Shown here piece by piece: positions 11,960-23,904 of a DNA stretch of 64,000 nucleotides. Location: contig CAMTUJ010000023.1 in assembly GCA_947084925.1 (NCBI GenBank), forward strand, positions 7,202 through 71,201, given 5' to 3'. This DNA comes from JAGPUQ01 sp947084925 (lineage in GTDB: Bacteria; Pseudomonadota; Gammaproteobacteria; Pseudomonadales; Porticoccaceae). The translations under genes and the position numbers were made by a program. Under the pieces are notes generated by a model. That model made no database searches, was not told where the DNA came from, and was given only the letters and a program-made list of their open reading frames with translations. Positions within the stretch are counted from its first letter, which is position 1. Each line of letters begins with the position of its first letter.

Positions 11960-12044
11960 TGGTGCCCAAGGCCGGACTCGAACCGGCACAGCTTACGCCA
12001 CTACCCCCTCAAGATAGCGTGTCTACCAATTCCACCACTTGGGC
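11960..12044 (-). tRNA. leuU: tRNA-Leu (GAG)
   Basis: An 85-nt class II tRNA with a long variable arm, anticodon GAG, acceptor GCCCAAG/CTTGGGC, discriminator A and encoded CCA. It begins 5 bp after the secG stop codon, the conserved secG-leuU arrangement. Confidence 0.96.
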
Positions 12045-12049
12045 AAAAC

Positions 12050-12496
12050 TCAGGGTTTCGGCGTCGCATCCCGCGGCACCGCATCTTTGCTCACCGTATC
12101 TTCAGTTGCCGCATCTTTGCTTGCGGCCTTGTCCATTATCGCCGGAATCTCCGCTTCCGCGGCATGACTGTCACCAGCGCCCGGGGTCGGCATCGGGATT
12201 TCGGTGTCCGCCGGCGCCGCCTCGAGCATCTTGATTTCCGGGGTAAGCGCCGCGCCAGCACCGGCATTGTGCTTGGCAAGCACCGCCAGACCAAAGCTGG
12301 TCAGGAAAAATACCAGCGCGAGCCCCGCCGTGACCCTGCTGAAGAAGTTCCAGCTACCCACACTGCCAAATAGCGTCTGGGAAGCACCGGCCCCAAAGGA
12401 CGCACCCGCCTCGGCCCCCTTGCCTTGTTGCAGCAGCACGAAAGCAACCAGTGCACAGGCGGTGACAATGTGTAACAGGATTACGAAGGTTTCCAT
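12050..12496 (-). CDS. secG: Protein translocase subunit SecG
   Basis: A 148-residue inner-membrane component of SecYEG. Two hydrophobic helices are visible (FVILLHIVTACALVAFVLLQ and TAGLALVFFLTSFGLAVL) joined by the conserved glycine-rich loop QGKGAEAGASFGAGASQTLFG. The tail after residue 75 is long, low in complexity and rich in acidic and KDA-type repeats (AASKDAATEDTVSKDAVPRD), longer than in E. coli SecG. Its start overlaps the tpiA end by 16 bp, so the two are co-transcribed. Confidence 0.96.
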   Translation of the reverse strand: METFVILLHIVTACALVAFVLLQQGKGAEAGASFGAGASQTLFGSVGSWNFFSRVTAGLALVFFLTSFGLAVLAKHNAGAGAALTPEIKMLEAAPADTEIPMPTPGAGDSHAAEAEIPAIMDKAASKDAATEDTVSKDAVPRDATPKP

Positions 12497-13236
12497 GATT
12501 CTCCAACCGCCAGCCTACAAATGGCCACGAATTCCTCCGCCTGCAACGAGGCGCCGCCCACCAGAACGCCATCCACGTCCGGCTGAGCAAACAATTCAGC
12601 AGCATTCGCCTTCGATACGCTGCCACCGTACAAAAGCCGGGTCTCGGCACCACCGGCGCCGAGCAGATCCCGAATGCGCACCTGTACCGCCTCGACCTGC
12701 GCGGGGCTTGCGGTGGCGCCGGCGCCAATTGCCCACACGGGCTCATAGGCGATTACCGACTTTCCCAGCGCTTCCCGGCCCGCCACTTCGGCAACCGCCT
12801 CCAGTTGCCGATGGAGCACCTGCCAGGTCGCGCCCGCGTTGCGCTCGGCCGCGTCTTCCCCGACACACAGCACCGGCGTGATGCCCGCTGCGAGCGCCCG
12901 CTCAAACTGTCTCGCGATCCGGTGGTCGGTCTCGCCGAACAGACGCCGCCGCTCGGAATGTCCCACCAGAACGTACCGGCATCCGACATCCGCCAGCATC
13001 GAGCCCGCCACTTCGCCGGTGTAGGCCCCGCATTCGTACTCGCTCAGGCTCTGCGCGGCGAGGCGAATGCCGGTGCCGGAAACCCGGGCCGCTGCTTCGG
13101 TGAGATACACGAAGGGCGGGCAAACGGCGACTTCGACGGCAAGATCCGCAACCCCCGCAATACCGTCAAGCAACTGGCCCACGGAACGACGCGAGCCGTG
13201 CATTTTCCAGTTGCCTATGACGAGAGGTTTGCGCAT
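12481..13236 (-). CDS. tpiA: Triosephosphate isomerase
   Basis: A 251-residue TIM-barrel enzyme that interconverts dihydroxyacetone phosphate and glyceraldehyde 3-phosphate. Active-site residues are visible: K11 in GNWKMHG, the histidine in VGHSERRRLF, and the catalytic glutamate in VIAYEPVWAIG, plus the phosphate-binding LLYGGSVSKANA. It sits between glmM and secG, the Pseudomonas-type position rather than the E. coli one. Confidence 0.98.
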   Translation of the reverse strand: MRKPLVIGNWKMHGSRRSVGQLLDGIAGVADLAVEVAVCPPFVYLTEAAARVSGTGIRLAAQSLSEYECGAYTGEVAGSMLADVGCRYVLVGHSERRRLFGETDHRIARQFERALAAGITPVLCVGEDAAERNAGATWQVLHRQLEAVAEVAGREALGKSVIAYEPVWAIGAGATASPAQVEAVQVRIRDLLGAGGAETRLLYGGSVSKANAAELFAQPDVDGVLVGGASLQAEEFVAICRLAVGESWKPS

Positions 13237-13308
13237 AACTCAGGTCGAAAAAGGGCGCCAATAGTAGCCAAGTTAACTTCGACAAACAAGGAAAAGGCCA
13301 AAGGTCCG

Positions 13309-14655
13309 TCAACCCAGGCCGGCCGCTCCAGCGACCGCGGCGGCGACTTCTTCGGCCAGGCACTGCACCAGTGCGAAGTCTTCGCCCTCGACCATCACCC
13401 GGATCACCGGTTCGGTACCGGAGGGGCGCAACAACACGCGGCCCCTGCCGGCCAGCTTGCACTCCGCCGCGCTGACGGCGGCGAGCACGTCCGGCCCGGG
13501 GTGGAATACGGCGTCGCCGCCCACCGCCACGTTGATCATGGTTTGCGGCAGCTTGGCCATGTCAACGCAGAGCTCGTCAAGCGGCTGGTCTCTTTCAATG
13601 ATCGCTCGCAACACCTGGAGTGCTGCCACGAGACCGTCCCCCGTCGTGGTGAGATCGCGACAAACAATATGCCCTGAGCTTTCGCCGCCCAGGGTCCATT
13701 CGCGCTCCCGCAACGCTTCGATCACATGTCGATCGCCGACAGCGGTGCGCAGAAATGGCACCCCGATGCGCGCGAGCGCAAGTTCGAGTCCATAGTTGCT
13801 CATCAAGGTCCCGGCGACACCACTGCAGCCGCCGTGGCGCTGACGGTGCGCGGCAATCACATAGAGGAGTTGGTCGCCATCCACAATGGCGCCGGTTCGA
13901 TCCACGAATACGACGCGATCGCCGTCGCCATCGAAAGCGATACCCAGATCCGCGTCGCGCGCCAATACCGCCTGCTGCAAGGCCGCCGGCGCGGTTGATC
14001 CGCAGCCGCGGTTGATATTGCAACCGTCCGGCTCGACGCTCAGCGGATGAACAGCCGCGCCAAGCTCCCTGAATATGTCCGGCGCGACGTGGTAGGTGGC
14101 GCCGTGGGCGCAATCCACCACCAGTTTCAGGCCGTTGAGGCTGATGCTGGAAGGCAGCGTCCCCTTGCAGAATTCGATGTAACGGCCCGCCGCATCGCCG
14201 ATCCGGCTGGCGCGCCCGAGCCGCTCCGACGTCACCGTGGTCACCGGCTCGCCCAGATGCCGCTCGATCTCGATTTCGATTTCATCAGGCAGTTTGCAGC
14301 CGTCGGCTCCGAAAAATTTGATGCCGTTGTCGTCGAACGGGTTGTGCGATGCGCTGATCACTATCCCTGCCGCTGCGCGAAAAGTCCGGGTCAGATACGC
14401 GATGGCGGGCGTCGGCATGGGGCCCAGCAAGCTCACATCGACACCTGCGGCGATAATTCCGGCCTGGAGCGCCGATTCGAACAGATAACCGGAAATGCGG
14501 GTGTCCTTGCCCACCAGAATCAGACGTCGCCCCTCGCTGCACTGGCCCAGGACCTTGCCGGCGGCCCAACCCAGGCGCAACACGAAATCGGCGGTGATGG
14601 GATACTGCCCCACACGGCCGCGAATGCCGTCGGTGCCGAAAAACCGTTTCGTCAT
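13309..14655 (-). CDS. glmM: Phosphoglucosamine mutase
   Basis: A 448-residue enzyme that converts glucosamine 6-phosphate to glucosamine 1-phosphate for peptidoglycan and LPS precursors. The phosphorylated catalytic serine is S103 in VISASHNPFDDNGIKFF, the metal loop is FDGDGDRVV, the sugar loop is GGESSGH, and the phosphate site is LRPSGTEPVIRVMVEG. It starts ATG within the folP stop (4-bp overlap) and is coupled to it. Confidence 0.98.
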   Translation of the reverse strand: MTKRFFGTDGIRGRVGQYPITADFVLRLGWAAGKVLGQCSEGRRLILVGKDTRISGYLFESALQAGIIAAGVDVSLLGPMPTPAIAYLTRTFRAAAGIVISASHNPFDDNGIKFFGADGCKLPDEIEIEIERHLGEPVTTVTSERLGRASRIGDAAGRYIEFCKGTLPSSISLNGLKLVVDCAHGATYHVAPDIFRELGAAVHPLSVEPDGCNINRGCGSTAPAALQQAVLARDADLGIAFDGDGDRVVFVDRTGAIVDGDQLLYVIAAHRQRHGGCSGVAGTLMSNYGLELALARIGVPFLRTAVGDRHVIEALREREWTLGGESSGHIVCRDLTTTGDGLVAALQVLRAIIERDQPLDELCVDMAKLPQTMINVAVGGDAVFHPGPDVLAAVSAAECKLAGRGRVLLRPSGTEPVIRVMVEGEDFALVQCLAEEVAAAVAGAAGLG

Positions 14656-15605
14656 TGGATCAACTCGTCAATTGGGCCGCGCGCGGTTGAACCGTGCTCG
14701 ACGGCAGCCAGAATTTTCAGCGCATCTGCCGTGGCGGCAACATCGTGGACCCGCACCACGGCGGCGCCAAGACGCGCGGCCAGCAGTGCCAGGGCCACGC
14801 TGCCATGAACCCGGTGGCGGACCGGGCGACCGGTGATCTCTCCCACCATGCGTTTGCGCGAGAACCCCGCCACCACCGGCACTCCGGGCGGCGCGATGTC
14901 AGGCAACGCGCGCAGCAACGCCAGATTGTGTTCGAGGGTTTTGCCGAAACCGAAACCGGGATCGACCAGCAACAGCTCGGGTGCCATGCCGGCCGCAGCG
15001 CAGGCGGCTACCCGAGCGGCAAGAAAATCCCGCACTTCGGCGACCACATCGCCATAGTGGGGCGACGCCTGCATGGTCCCGGGGTCGCCCTGCATGTGCA
15101 TCAGACACACCGGCAATCCGGTCGCGGCCGCCGCCTCCACTGCACCGGGTCGCCGTAGCGCGCGCACGTCGTTGATCAGTGCCGCGCCAGCCGCTGCCGC
15201 TTCGCGCATGACCGCCGGCGAACTGGTGTCCACGGAAATCAGCACGTCGAAACGGGAGGTCAGCGCGGCTATCACGGGAATCACCCGGGCAAGCTCGACG
15301 TCGTCGGAGACTGGCGCGGCGCCGGGCCGGGTGGATTCGCCGCCGACATCCAGCAGGTCGGCCCCTTCTGCCACCAGCATTGCCGCCCGGGCGACGACAC
15401 CATCCAGGTACGGTCCACGGCCTTCAGGGCACGTGTCACCGGCAAACAGGCCGTCGCCTGAAAAAGAATCCGGTGTCGCATTGAGGATGCCCATGATCAG
15501 CGGCATCGACGGGCGGCAACGCGCCAGCCAGGCTGGCCGGGACGGCGTCACGCTGCTTTCCTTGCGCGGCCGTTCCGGGCCGGATGCGGTGGTCCGCCTG
15601 ACCAT
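14652..15605 (-). CDS. folP: Dihydropteroate synthase
   Basis: A TIM-barrel enzyme of folate synthesis that joins p-aminobenzoate to the pterin diphosphate and is the sulfonamide target. Signatures are LIMGILNATPDSFSGDG, the GGESTRPGA pterin loop, INDVRALR, DPGFGFGKTLEHN and VAGFSRKRMVG. The start is uncertain. The ATG at 15605 lies 11 bp after the ftsH stop and gives 317 residues; an internal ATG right before LIMGILN would give a shorter protein without the roughly 30-residue N-terminal strand region. Confidence 0.95.
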   Translation of the reverse strand: MVRRTTASGPERPRKESSVTPSRPAWLARCRPSMPLIMGILNATPDSFSGDGLFAGDTCPEGRGPYLDGVVARAAMLVAEGADLLDVGGESTRPGAAPVSDDVELARVIPVIAALTSRFDVLISVDTSSPAVMREAAAAGAALINDVRALRRPGAVEAAAATGLPVCLMHMQGDPGTMQASPHYGDVVAEVRDFLAARVAACAAAGMAPELLLVDPGFGFGKTLEHNLALLRALPDIAPPGVPVVAGFSRKRMVGEITGRPVRHRVHGSVALALLAARLGAAVVRVHDVAATADALKILAAVEHGSTARGPIDELIQ

Positions 15606-15615
15606 CGACTCTGCG

Positions 15616-17520
15616 TCAGCTACCTTCCACCGGACCGCCGATGGGCGCGGATACCGGCGCTGCGCGAACATCGCCCTTGGAACCGGGGCCGGGGTCGAAA
15701 TCGGCGTCGTGCCATTCCTTCGGGGCGCGCACCTTGCGCCGCGCCATCAGATCGCCAACCTGGTCGGCGTCCAGGGTTTCGTACTCCATGAGCGCAGCTT
15801 TCATGGCGTGCAGGATGTCGATGTTTTCTTCCAGCAAGCCTTTGGCGCGCGCGTAGCACTCGTCGATGATGCGCCGTACTTCTTCATCGATCCGCTGGGA
15901 CGTGGCGCCGGAAAAGTTGCGCGCTCCAGCAACCGGGCCCATGGTCTCTTCTTCGCCATAGAGAATCGGGCCGAGGTTCTCGGTCAGGCCCCATTTGGTG
16001 ACCATGGCGCGCACCAGTTGACTGGCCCGCTCGATATCGTTGGAGGCACCGGTGGTCACGCCATCCATGCCGTGAATCAGTTCCTCGGCGATGCGCCCTC
16101 CGAACAGGCTGCACACCAGACCGAGCAGCTTGCGGCGACTCATGCTGTACTGATCTTCTTCCGGCAGGAACTGCGTCAAACCCAGCGCCCGGCCGCGCGG
16201 GATGATGGTGACTTTATGCACCGGGTCATGTTCGGGCATGAGTCGGCCGATGATGGCGTGGCCGGCCTCGTGATAGGCGGTGTTCGCCTTGTCTTCCTCG
16301 GACATCACCATGGAACGCCGTTCGGAGCCCATCATGATCTTGTCGCGGGCTTTCTCGAATTCCTCCATGGTCACCAGGCGCTTGTTGGAACGCGCCGCGA
16401 ACAACGCCGCCTCGTTCACCAGATTGGCGAGATCGGCGCCGGAAAACCCCGGCGTGCCACGCGCCACGATGCTGAGATTCAGGCGTTCGTCGACCGGCAC
16501 CTTGCGCACGTGGACCTTGAGAATCTGCTCACGACCCCGGATGTCGGGCAATCCGACGAACACCTGGCGATCGAAGCGGCCGGGACGGAGCAGTGCCTTG
16601 TCCAGTACATCGGGGCGGTTGGACGCGGCGATCACGATGACGCCCTCGTTGCCCTCGAAGCCATCCATTTCCACCAGCAGCTGGTTCAGCGTCTGCTCAC
16701 GCTCGTCGTTGCCGCCGCCCCAGCCACCGCCACGGGTGCGACCGACGGCATCGATTTCGTCGATGAAAATGATGCAGGGCGCCTGTTTTTTGGCTTGATC
16801 GAACATGTCCCGCACCCGCGAGGCACCGACACCCACGAACATTTCGACGAAATCGGAACCGGAGATCGAGAAAAACGGCACCCGCGCTTCGCCGGCAATC
16901 GCCCGCGCCAGCAGCGTCTTGCCGGTGCCAGGCGGTCCGGACATGAGCACGCCCCGGGGAATCCGGCCACCGAGCGTCTGAAACTTGCTGGGGTCGCGCA
17001 AAAATTCGACCAGCTCGCGGACGTCTTCCTTGGCTTCATCGACACCGGCGACGTCGGCGAAGGTGGTCTTGATCTGGTCTTCGCTGAGCAGCCGCGCCTT
17101 GGATTTCCCGAACGCCATGGGCCCCGCGCGCCCGCCGCCCATGCCGCCCTGCATCTGGCGCATGAAGAACATGAAAATGCCGACGATCAGCAAAATCGGG
17201 AACGCGGCCAGGAACAGTTGCTGCCAGAAGCTGGCCTTGTCGGGCTCGCGCCCCTCGACGTTGACGCTGTGATTGAGCAGGTCGCCCATCAGACCGCTGT
17301 CATAGACGTCGGGGCGAACCGTCCGGAAGCGGGCACCGCTTTGGCGCTCACCTTCGATCACCAGACCGTCGACGACGACCGACCGCACCTGCCCCGCCTG
17401 CACTTCATCGACAAAATTGGTGTAGGTGATGGTCTCGGGTACCGCCCCGCCCTTGAAGTTCTGAAAAATCGACAACAGGACGGCGGCAATGATCAGCCAC
17501 AAAATCAGGTTCTTTGCCAT
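15616..17520 (-). CDS. ftsH: ATP-dependent zinc metalloprotease FtsH
   Basis: A 634-residue membrane AAA protease that degrades misfolded membrane proteins and regulators such as sigma32. The ATG at 17520 gives the standard MAKNLILWLIIAAVLLSIF membrane anchor; a second helix (LFLAAFPILLIVGIFMFFM) follows near residue 100. AAA motifs are SGPPGTGKTLLARA (Walker A) and IIFIDEIDAVGR (Walker B). The zinc site is HEAGH and the C-terminus has the usual protease domain. It lies between rlmE and folP in the conserved order. Confidence 0.98.
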   Translation of the reverse strand: MAKNLILWLIIAAVLLSIFQNFKGGAVPETITYTNFVDEVQAGQVRSVVVDGLVIEGERQSGARFRTVRPDVYDSGLMGDLLNHSVNVEGREPDKASFWQQLFLAAFPILLIVGIFMFFMRQMQGGMGGGRAGPMAFGKSKARLLSEDQIKTTFADVAGVDEAKEDVRELVEFLRDPSKFQTLGGRIPRGVLMSGPPGTGKTLLARAIAGEARVPFFSISGSDFVEMFVGVGASRVRDMFDQAKKQAPCIIFIDEIDAVGRTRGGGWGGGNDEREQTLNQLLVEMDGFEGNEGVIVIAASNRPDVLDKALLRPGRFDRQVFVGLPDIRGREQILKVHVRKVPVDERLNLSIVARGTPGFSGADLANLVNEAALFAARSNKRLVTMEEFEKARDKIMMGSERRSMVMSEEDKANTAYHEAGHAIIGRLMPEHDPVHKVTIIPRGRALGLTQFLPEEDQYSMSRRKLLGLVCSLFGGRIAEELIHGMDGVTTGASNDIERASQLVRAMVTKWGLTENLGPILYGEEETMGPVAGARNFSGATSQRIDEEVRRIIDECYARAKGLLEENIDILHAMKAALMEYETLDADQVGDLMARRKVRAPKEWHDADFDPGPGSKGDVRAAPVSAPIGGPVEGS

Positions 17521-17607
17521 CTCGCTCAACGGATTATCCTCGTGGCGGCCCGGGGCCACCTGGATGGGCGACAGCATCTGTCATGGAAAACGATTATAGC
17601 CACTATG

Positions 17608-18249
17608 CTACTCCGACGGTGTGGTCGCGCGGTGCCCGCTCGCCACCCAGTAGACCTCACGGGACTCCTGCCGCGACGCATCCGGTTTGCGGACCAGAAC
17701 CCGCGTGAACTGCTTGCGCGCCGCCCCCAGCAGCTGATCGGAGCCTTCACCCTGAAACACCTTGGCCACGAAAACCCCTCCGGGTTTCAATACGCGGGCA
17801 GCAAATTCGAGCGCCAACTCGACCAGATAGATGGATCTGGGTTGATCCACACCCCGCATACCACTCATGTTGGGGGCCATATCGGAGATTACAACGTCCA
17901 CCCGTGCATCGCCGAGCGCATCCAGCAATACCGACAGCGCTTCGGTTTCGGTGAAATCGCCCTGCAGAAACGTCACTCCCGGAATGTCTGCCATCGGAAG
18001 AAGATCACAGGCAAACAGCCGGCCACCCGGGGCAATTTTCCGGACCGCCACCTGTGACCAGCCGCCCGGTGCCGCGCCCAGATCGACCACGGTCTGCCCG
18101 GGGCGAAACAGGCGATACGCCCGATCCAGTTCCAGCAGCTTGTAACTGGCACGGGAGCGATAACCCTCGCGGCGCGACGCCTGCACATAGGGGTCGCGCT
18201 CGTGCTGGCGCAACCAGCGCCGGCTACTGCTGTTCTTCGATTTCGCCAT
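17608..18249 (-). CDS. rlmE: 23S rRNA 2'-O-ribose methyltransferase (U2552)
   Basis: A 213-residue FtsJ/RrmJ-family methyltransferase that methylates U2552 of 23S rRNA and is heat-shock induced in E. coli. Visible motifs are YRSRASYKLLELD (catalytic lysine), the SAM motif VVDLGAAPGGWSQVA, VISDMAPNMSG (catalytic aspartate) and GGVFVAKVFQG (catalytic lysine). It lies upstream of ftsH as in E. coli and is divergent from yhbY; the two coding starts are only about 45 bp apart. Confidence 0.97.
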   Translation of the reverse strand: MAKSKNSSSRRWLRQHERDPYVQASRREGYRSRASYKLLELDRAYRLFRPGQTVVDLGAAPGGWSQVAVRKIAPGGRLFACDLLPMADIPGVTFLQGDFTETEALSVLLDALGDARVDVVISDMAPNMSGMRGVDQPRSIYLVELALEFAARVLKPGGVFVAKVFQGEGSDQLLGAARKQFTRVLVRKPDASRQESREVYWVASGHRATTPSE

Positions 18250-18292
18250 GATCGCGTCTGCTACAATCGCCGCCCCCCACGGAGCGTACTAC

Positions 18293-18604
18293 ATGAGCCT
18301 CGACAGCGACGGCAAAAAGCATCTGCGCCGCATCGGCCACGGGCTGACGCCAGCCGTGACCGTGGCCAGCAAGGGGTTCACCGCTCCGGTCCAGGCGGAA
18401 ATCGAGCGCGCACTTACCGATCACGAGTTGATCAAGGTCCGGCTATCCGTAGCGGAACGCGACCGGCGCCGCGAATTGATCGCTGCCATCACGACCGCCA
18501 CCCGCGCGGAACTGGTACAGGCGGTGGGTCGGGTCATCCTGCTGTTTCGCAAGGCCGACCAGCCCGACCCCCGCCTCTCCAACCTGCTGCGTCACGGCGG
18601 CTAG
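18293..18604 (+). CDS. yhbY: CRM-domain RNA-binding protein YhbY
   Basis: A 103-residue protein with the CRM (YhbY) fold that associates with pre-50S ribosomes. Typical segments are KKHLRRIGHGLTPAVTVASKG, the variant of the GxxG loop region, and ALTDHELIKVRLS. I chose the ATG at 18293 because GGAG lies 8-12 bases upstream and the N-terminus matches the family. A possible -10 (TACAAT, 18262-18267) precedes it. It is divergent from rlmE, the classical rlmE/yhbY arrangement. Confidence 0.93.
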   Translation: MSLDSDGKKHLRRIGHGLTPAVTVASKGFTAPVQAEIERALTDHELIKVRLSVAERDRRRELIAAITTATRAELVQAVGRVILLFRKADQPDPRLSNLLRHGG

Positions 18605-18644
18605 GCCCGGTCCCGGACCGGGCATCGCAACGGCCGGAAAACCT

Positions 18645-19448
18645 TCAACCGGCCTTGGCCGAGGGGAATTTCGCCGGGCGTTTTTCTTTCACGGCGGCCA
18701 CGCCTTCGGCGGCATCGGGACTCAGAAAACACTGCATCTCCATACGCAGCGAGTTCTCGAAGATGGGCGCCGCCTGCTTGATCCAGCCGTTCAGGGTGGT
18801 CTTGGTGCCGCGGATCGCCTGTTGGGCCCCGGACGCAAGCTGGTCCGCCACCGCCAGGGCGCGCGACAGCACCTGCTCCTGGGGACAGCACAGGCTCACC
18901 AGACCGATGCGCTCGGCTTCCTTGCCGTCGATGAACTCGGCGGTCATCAGGTAGTACTTGGCTTTCGCCATGCCGCACAGGATCGGCCACACGATGGCGG
19001 CATGGTCGCCGGCACCGACGCCGAGCTTGACGTGGCCGTCGGTGATTTTCGCGGTCTCGGACATGATGCTGATGTCCGCCATGATGGCGACCGCCAGCCC
19101 GGCACCCACGGCAACCCCGTTGATGGCGGAAATGATGGGCTTTTCCAGCTCCAGCATGCGGTAGACGATATCGGCTGCCTCTTTCTGGATGCGCTGCACG
19201 GCGTCGGCCTTGCCCACCACGCCCTCGATCCAGGTCAGGTCGCCGCCGGCGGAAAACGCCTTGCCGGCGCCGGTGACGACCACGACATTGGTGTCGTCAT
19301 CGCGGGCAACGGTGTCCCACACCTGGGTAAGCTCCCAGTGCAGGCGGCCGTTGGTCGCATTCATGACTTCGGGGCGGTTGATGGTTATCAGCAACACGCC
19401 CTTGGGTTTGTGCTCGAACAGCAGGTGCTGGTAATCGGCGTAGTTCAT
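18645..19448 (-). CDS. Enoyl-CoA hydratase/isomerase family protein
   Basis: A 267-residue crotonase-fold protein (MNYADYQHLLFEHKPKGVL start). The oxyanion-hole segments are NRPEVMNATN, GAGKAFSAGGDL and NGVAVGAGLAVAIMADISI. The position of the second catalytic acid is not the clear hydratase pair: VKLGVGAGDHAAIVWP replaces the common P-E-x-G-x-x-P pattern, so a hydratase, isomerase or other crotonase activity cannot be separated. The open frame extends upstream but the ATG at 19448 gives the family N-terminus. It is 56 bp after the carboxymuconolactone-decarboxylase-like gene and probably in its operon. Confidence 0.88.
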   Translation of the reverse strand: MNYADYQHLLFEHKPKGVLLITINRPEVMNATNGRLHWELTQVWDTVARDDDTNVVVVTGAGKAFSAGGDLTWIEGVVGKADAVQRIQKEAADIVYRMLELEKPIISAINGVAVGAGLAVAIMADISIMSETAKITDGHVKLGVGAGDHAAIVWPILCGMAKAKYYLMTAEFIDGKEAERIGLVSLCCPQEQVLSRALAVADQLASGAQQAIRGTKTTLNGWIKQAAPIFENSLRMEMQCFLSPDAAEGVAAVKEKRPAKFPSAKAG

Positions 19449-19504
19449 GGTGACTCCGGCTTGTGGATGAAAGAGTGAGGGTGGCGGTTCCTGCTCCGCG
19501 ACCG

Positions 19505-20068
19505 CTATTTGCAGAGCTGCGGGTCCAGCGTCATGCCTTCGTCGAGCTGCACGCCGCAGGTGTTGAGCGCCATGGAAACCAGATTGTACTGGCCCACGGT
19601 GAACACGATATCCATCAGTTGCTCGGTGGAATAGAACTCGGCGAGACCCTTCCAGGTCGCGTCGGTGATGAAGGCATCCGCATCGAGCTCGTCGGTCGCG
19701 CGCAGCAACAGGCTCTCCGCGCGGGTCCAGCCGGGCGCGTCGGCGCCTTGCTTGATGCGCTCGATCTCGGCCGCATCGAGATCGCATTCGAGTCCGATCA
19801 GCACATGCTGCCCCCATTCGTAACCGGATTTGCACAACCAGCCGATGCGCAGGATCAGGATCTCGCGATCACGCAGGCTGAGGCTGGACTTGCCCATGAT
19901 GTGATTGGCGAACACCAGCCAGCGCTTGGCGAGCTTGGGGTGGTTGGCCAGGGTTTTGAAAATATTGAGTACGCGGCCGTTGACGCGCAGGTCGCCGATC
20001 ACCGAACGCTGTTCCTCGGTCCAGCTTTCGGGCGGCACCGGCGCTACGCGGGGAGTTTTCATTCGCAT
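19505..20068 (-). CDS. Carboxymuconolactone decarboxylase (AhpD-like) family protein
   Basis: A 187-residue all-helical protein with the CMD signature: REILILRIGWLCKSGYEWGQHVLIG (residues about 60-85, shown here in parts) and a C-terminal VGQYNLVSMALNTCGVQLDEG. It has C-K-S-G-Y-E-W rather than an AhpD C-x-x-C redox pair, so peroxidase activity is unlikely. Members of this subgroup occur in aromatic and fatty-acid degradation clusters. I chose the ATG at 20068 because GAGAGGA lies 7 bases upstream; an ATG at 20089 has no ribosome-binding site. Substrate unknown. Confidence 0.85.
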   Translation of the reverse strand: MRMKTPRVAPVPPESWTEEQRSVIGDLRVNGRVLNIFKTLANHPKLAKRWLVFANHIMGKSSLSLRDREILILRIGWLCKSGYEWGQHVLIGLECDLDAAEIERIKQGADAPGWTRAESLLLRATDELDADAFITDATWKGLAEFYSTEQLMDIVFTVGQYNLVSMALNTCGVQLDEGMTLDPQLCK

Positions 20069-20113
20069 GTGCGGATCCTCTCGGGACATTGGTTTTTTTG
20101 TGTGAGGTGGTCG

Positions 20114-20145
20114 CGCGCCACCTTATAACCGCGCCACCTTATAAC
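20114..20145 (-). repeat. Perfect 16-bp tandem duplication containing TATAAG
   Basis: Two adjacent identical copies of CGCGCCACCTTATAAC lie about 45-75 bp upstream of the CMD-family gene. Read on the minus strand each contains TTATAAGG, a possible -10 element, so the promoter region appears duplicated. Confidence 0.85.
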
Positions 20146-20185
20146 AATGCTGTGCTCCGGGGCAGCACGTCGGACACCGTCCCGC

Positions 20186-20658
20186 TCAAACGTACGCCAC
20201 CTGATCGATCTCGTAGCTCACTGTACCCGAGGGCGTCTGTACCGCGACCTCGTCACCCACCCGCTTGCCGATCAGGGCGCGCGCGATCGGCGACTGGTAG
20301 GAAATCCGGCCGGCTTTCACATCGGCCTCGTCGTCGCCGACGATGCGGTAGACCCGGGTTTCGTCGCTGTCCAGGTTGATCACCGTTACGGTCGCACCAA
20401 AAATCACCTTGTCGTCCGGCGGCAAGCGGGTGATATCGATGATCTGGGCGCGGCTGAGCTTGCTCTCGATTTCCTGAATCCGCCCTTCGGCGAAACTTTG
20501 CTGTTCCCGCGCGGCATGGTATTCGGCGTTTTCCTTCAAGTCGCCGTGGGCGCGTGCCTCCGCGATCGCCCGCACGATGCGCGGCCGTTCGACCCGCTTC
20601 AGATGCTCCAGCTCGGCGCGCAACTTCTCGGCGCCGGCTTCGGTCATCGGCACCCTGC

Positions 20659-20662
<4 letters not shown>
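20186..20662 (-). CDS. greA: Transcription elongation factor GreA
   Basis: A 158-residue protein, the same length as E. coli GreA, that rescues backtracked RNA polymerase by stimulating transcript cleavage. The coiled-coil tip acidic residues are in GDLKENAEYHAAREQQ. I chose GTG at 20662 (VSRVPMTEAGAEKLRAELEHL); it overlaps the carB stop as GTGA, so it is coupled to carB. Confidence 0.96.
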
Positions 20663-23880
<3,218 letters not shown>

Positions 23881-23904
23881 GAGTGTCTCGGTCGGGTGCC
23901 CCGG

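Noticed and set aside
15073..18057. A 994-codon plus-strand frame
   Set aside because: Shadow of folP-ftsH-rlmE on the minus strand; GC-rich third positions keep antisense frames open.
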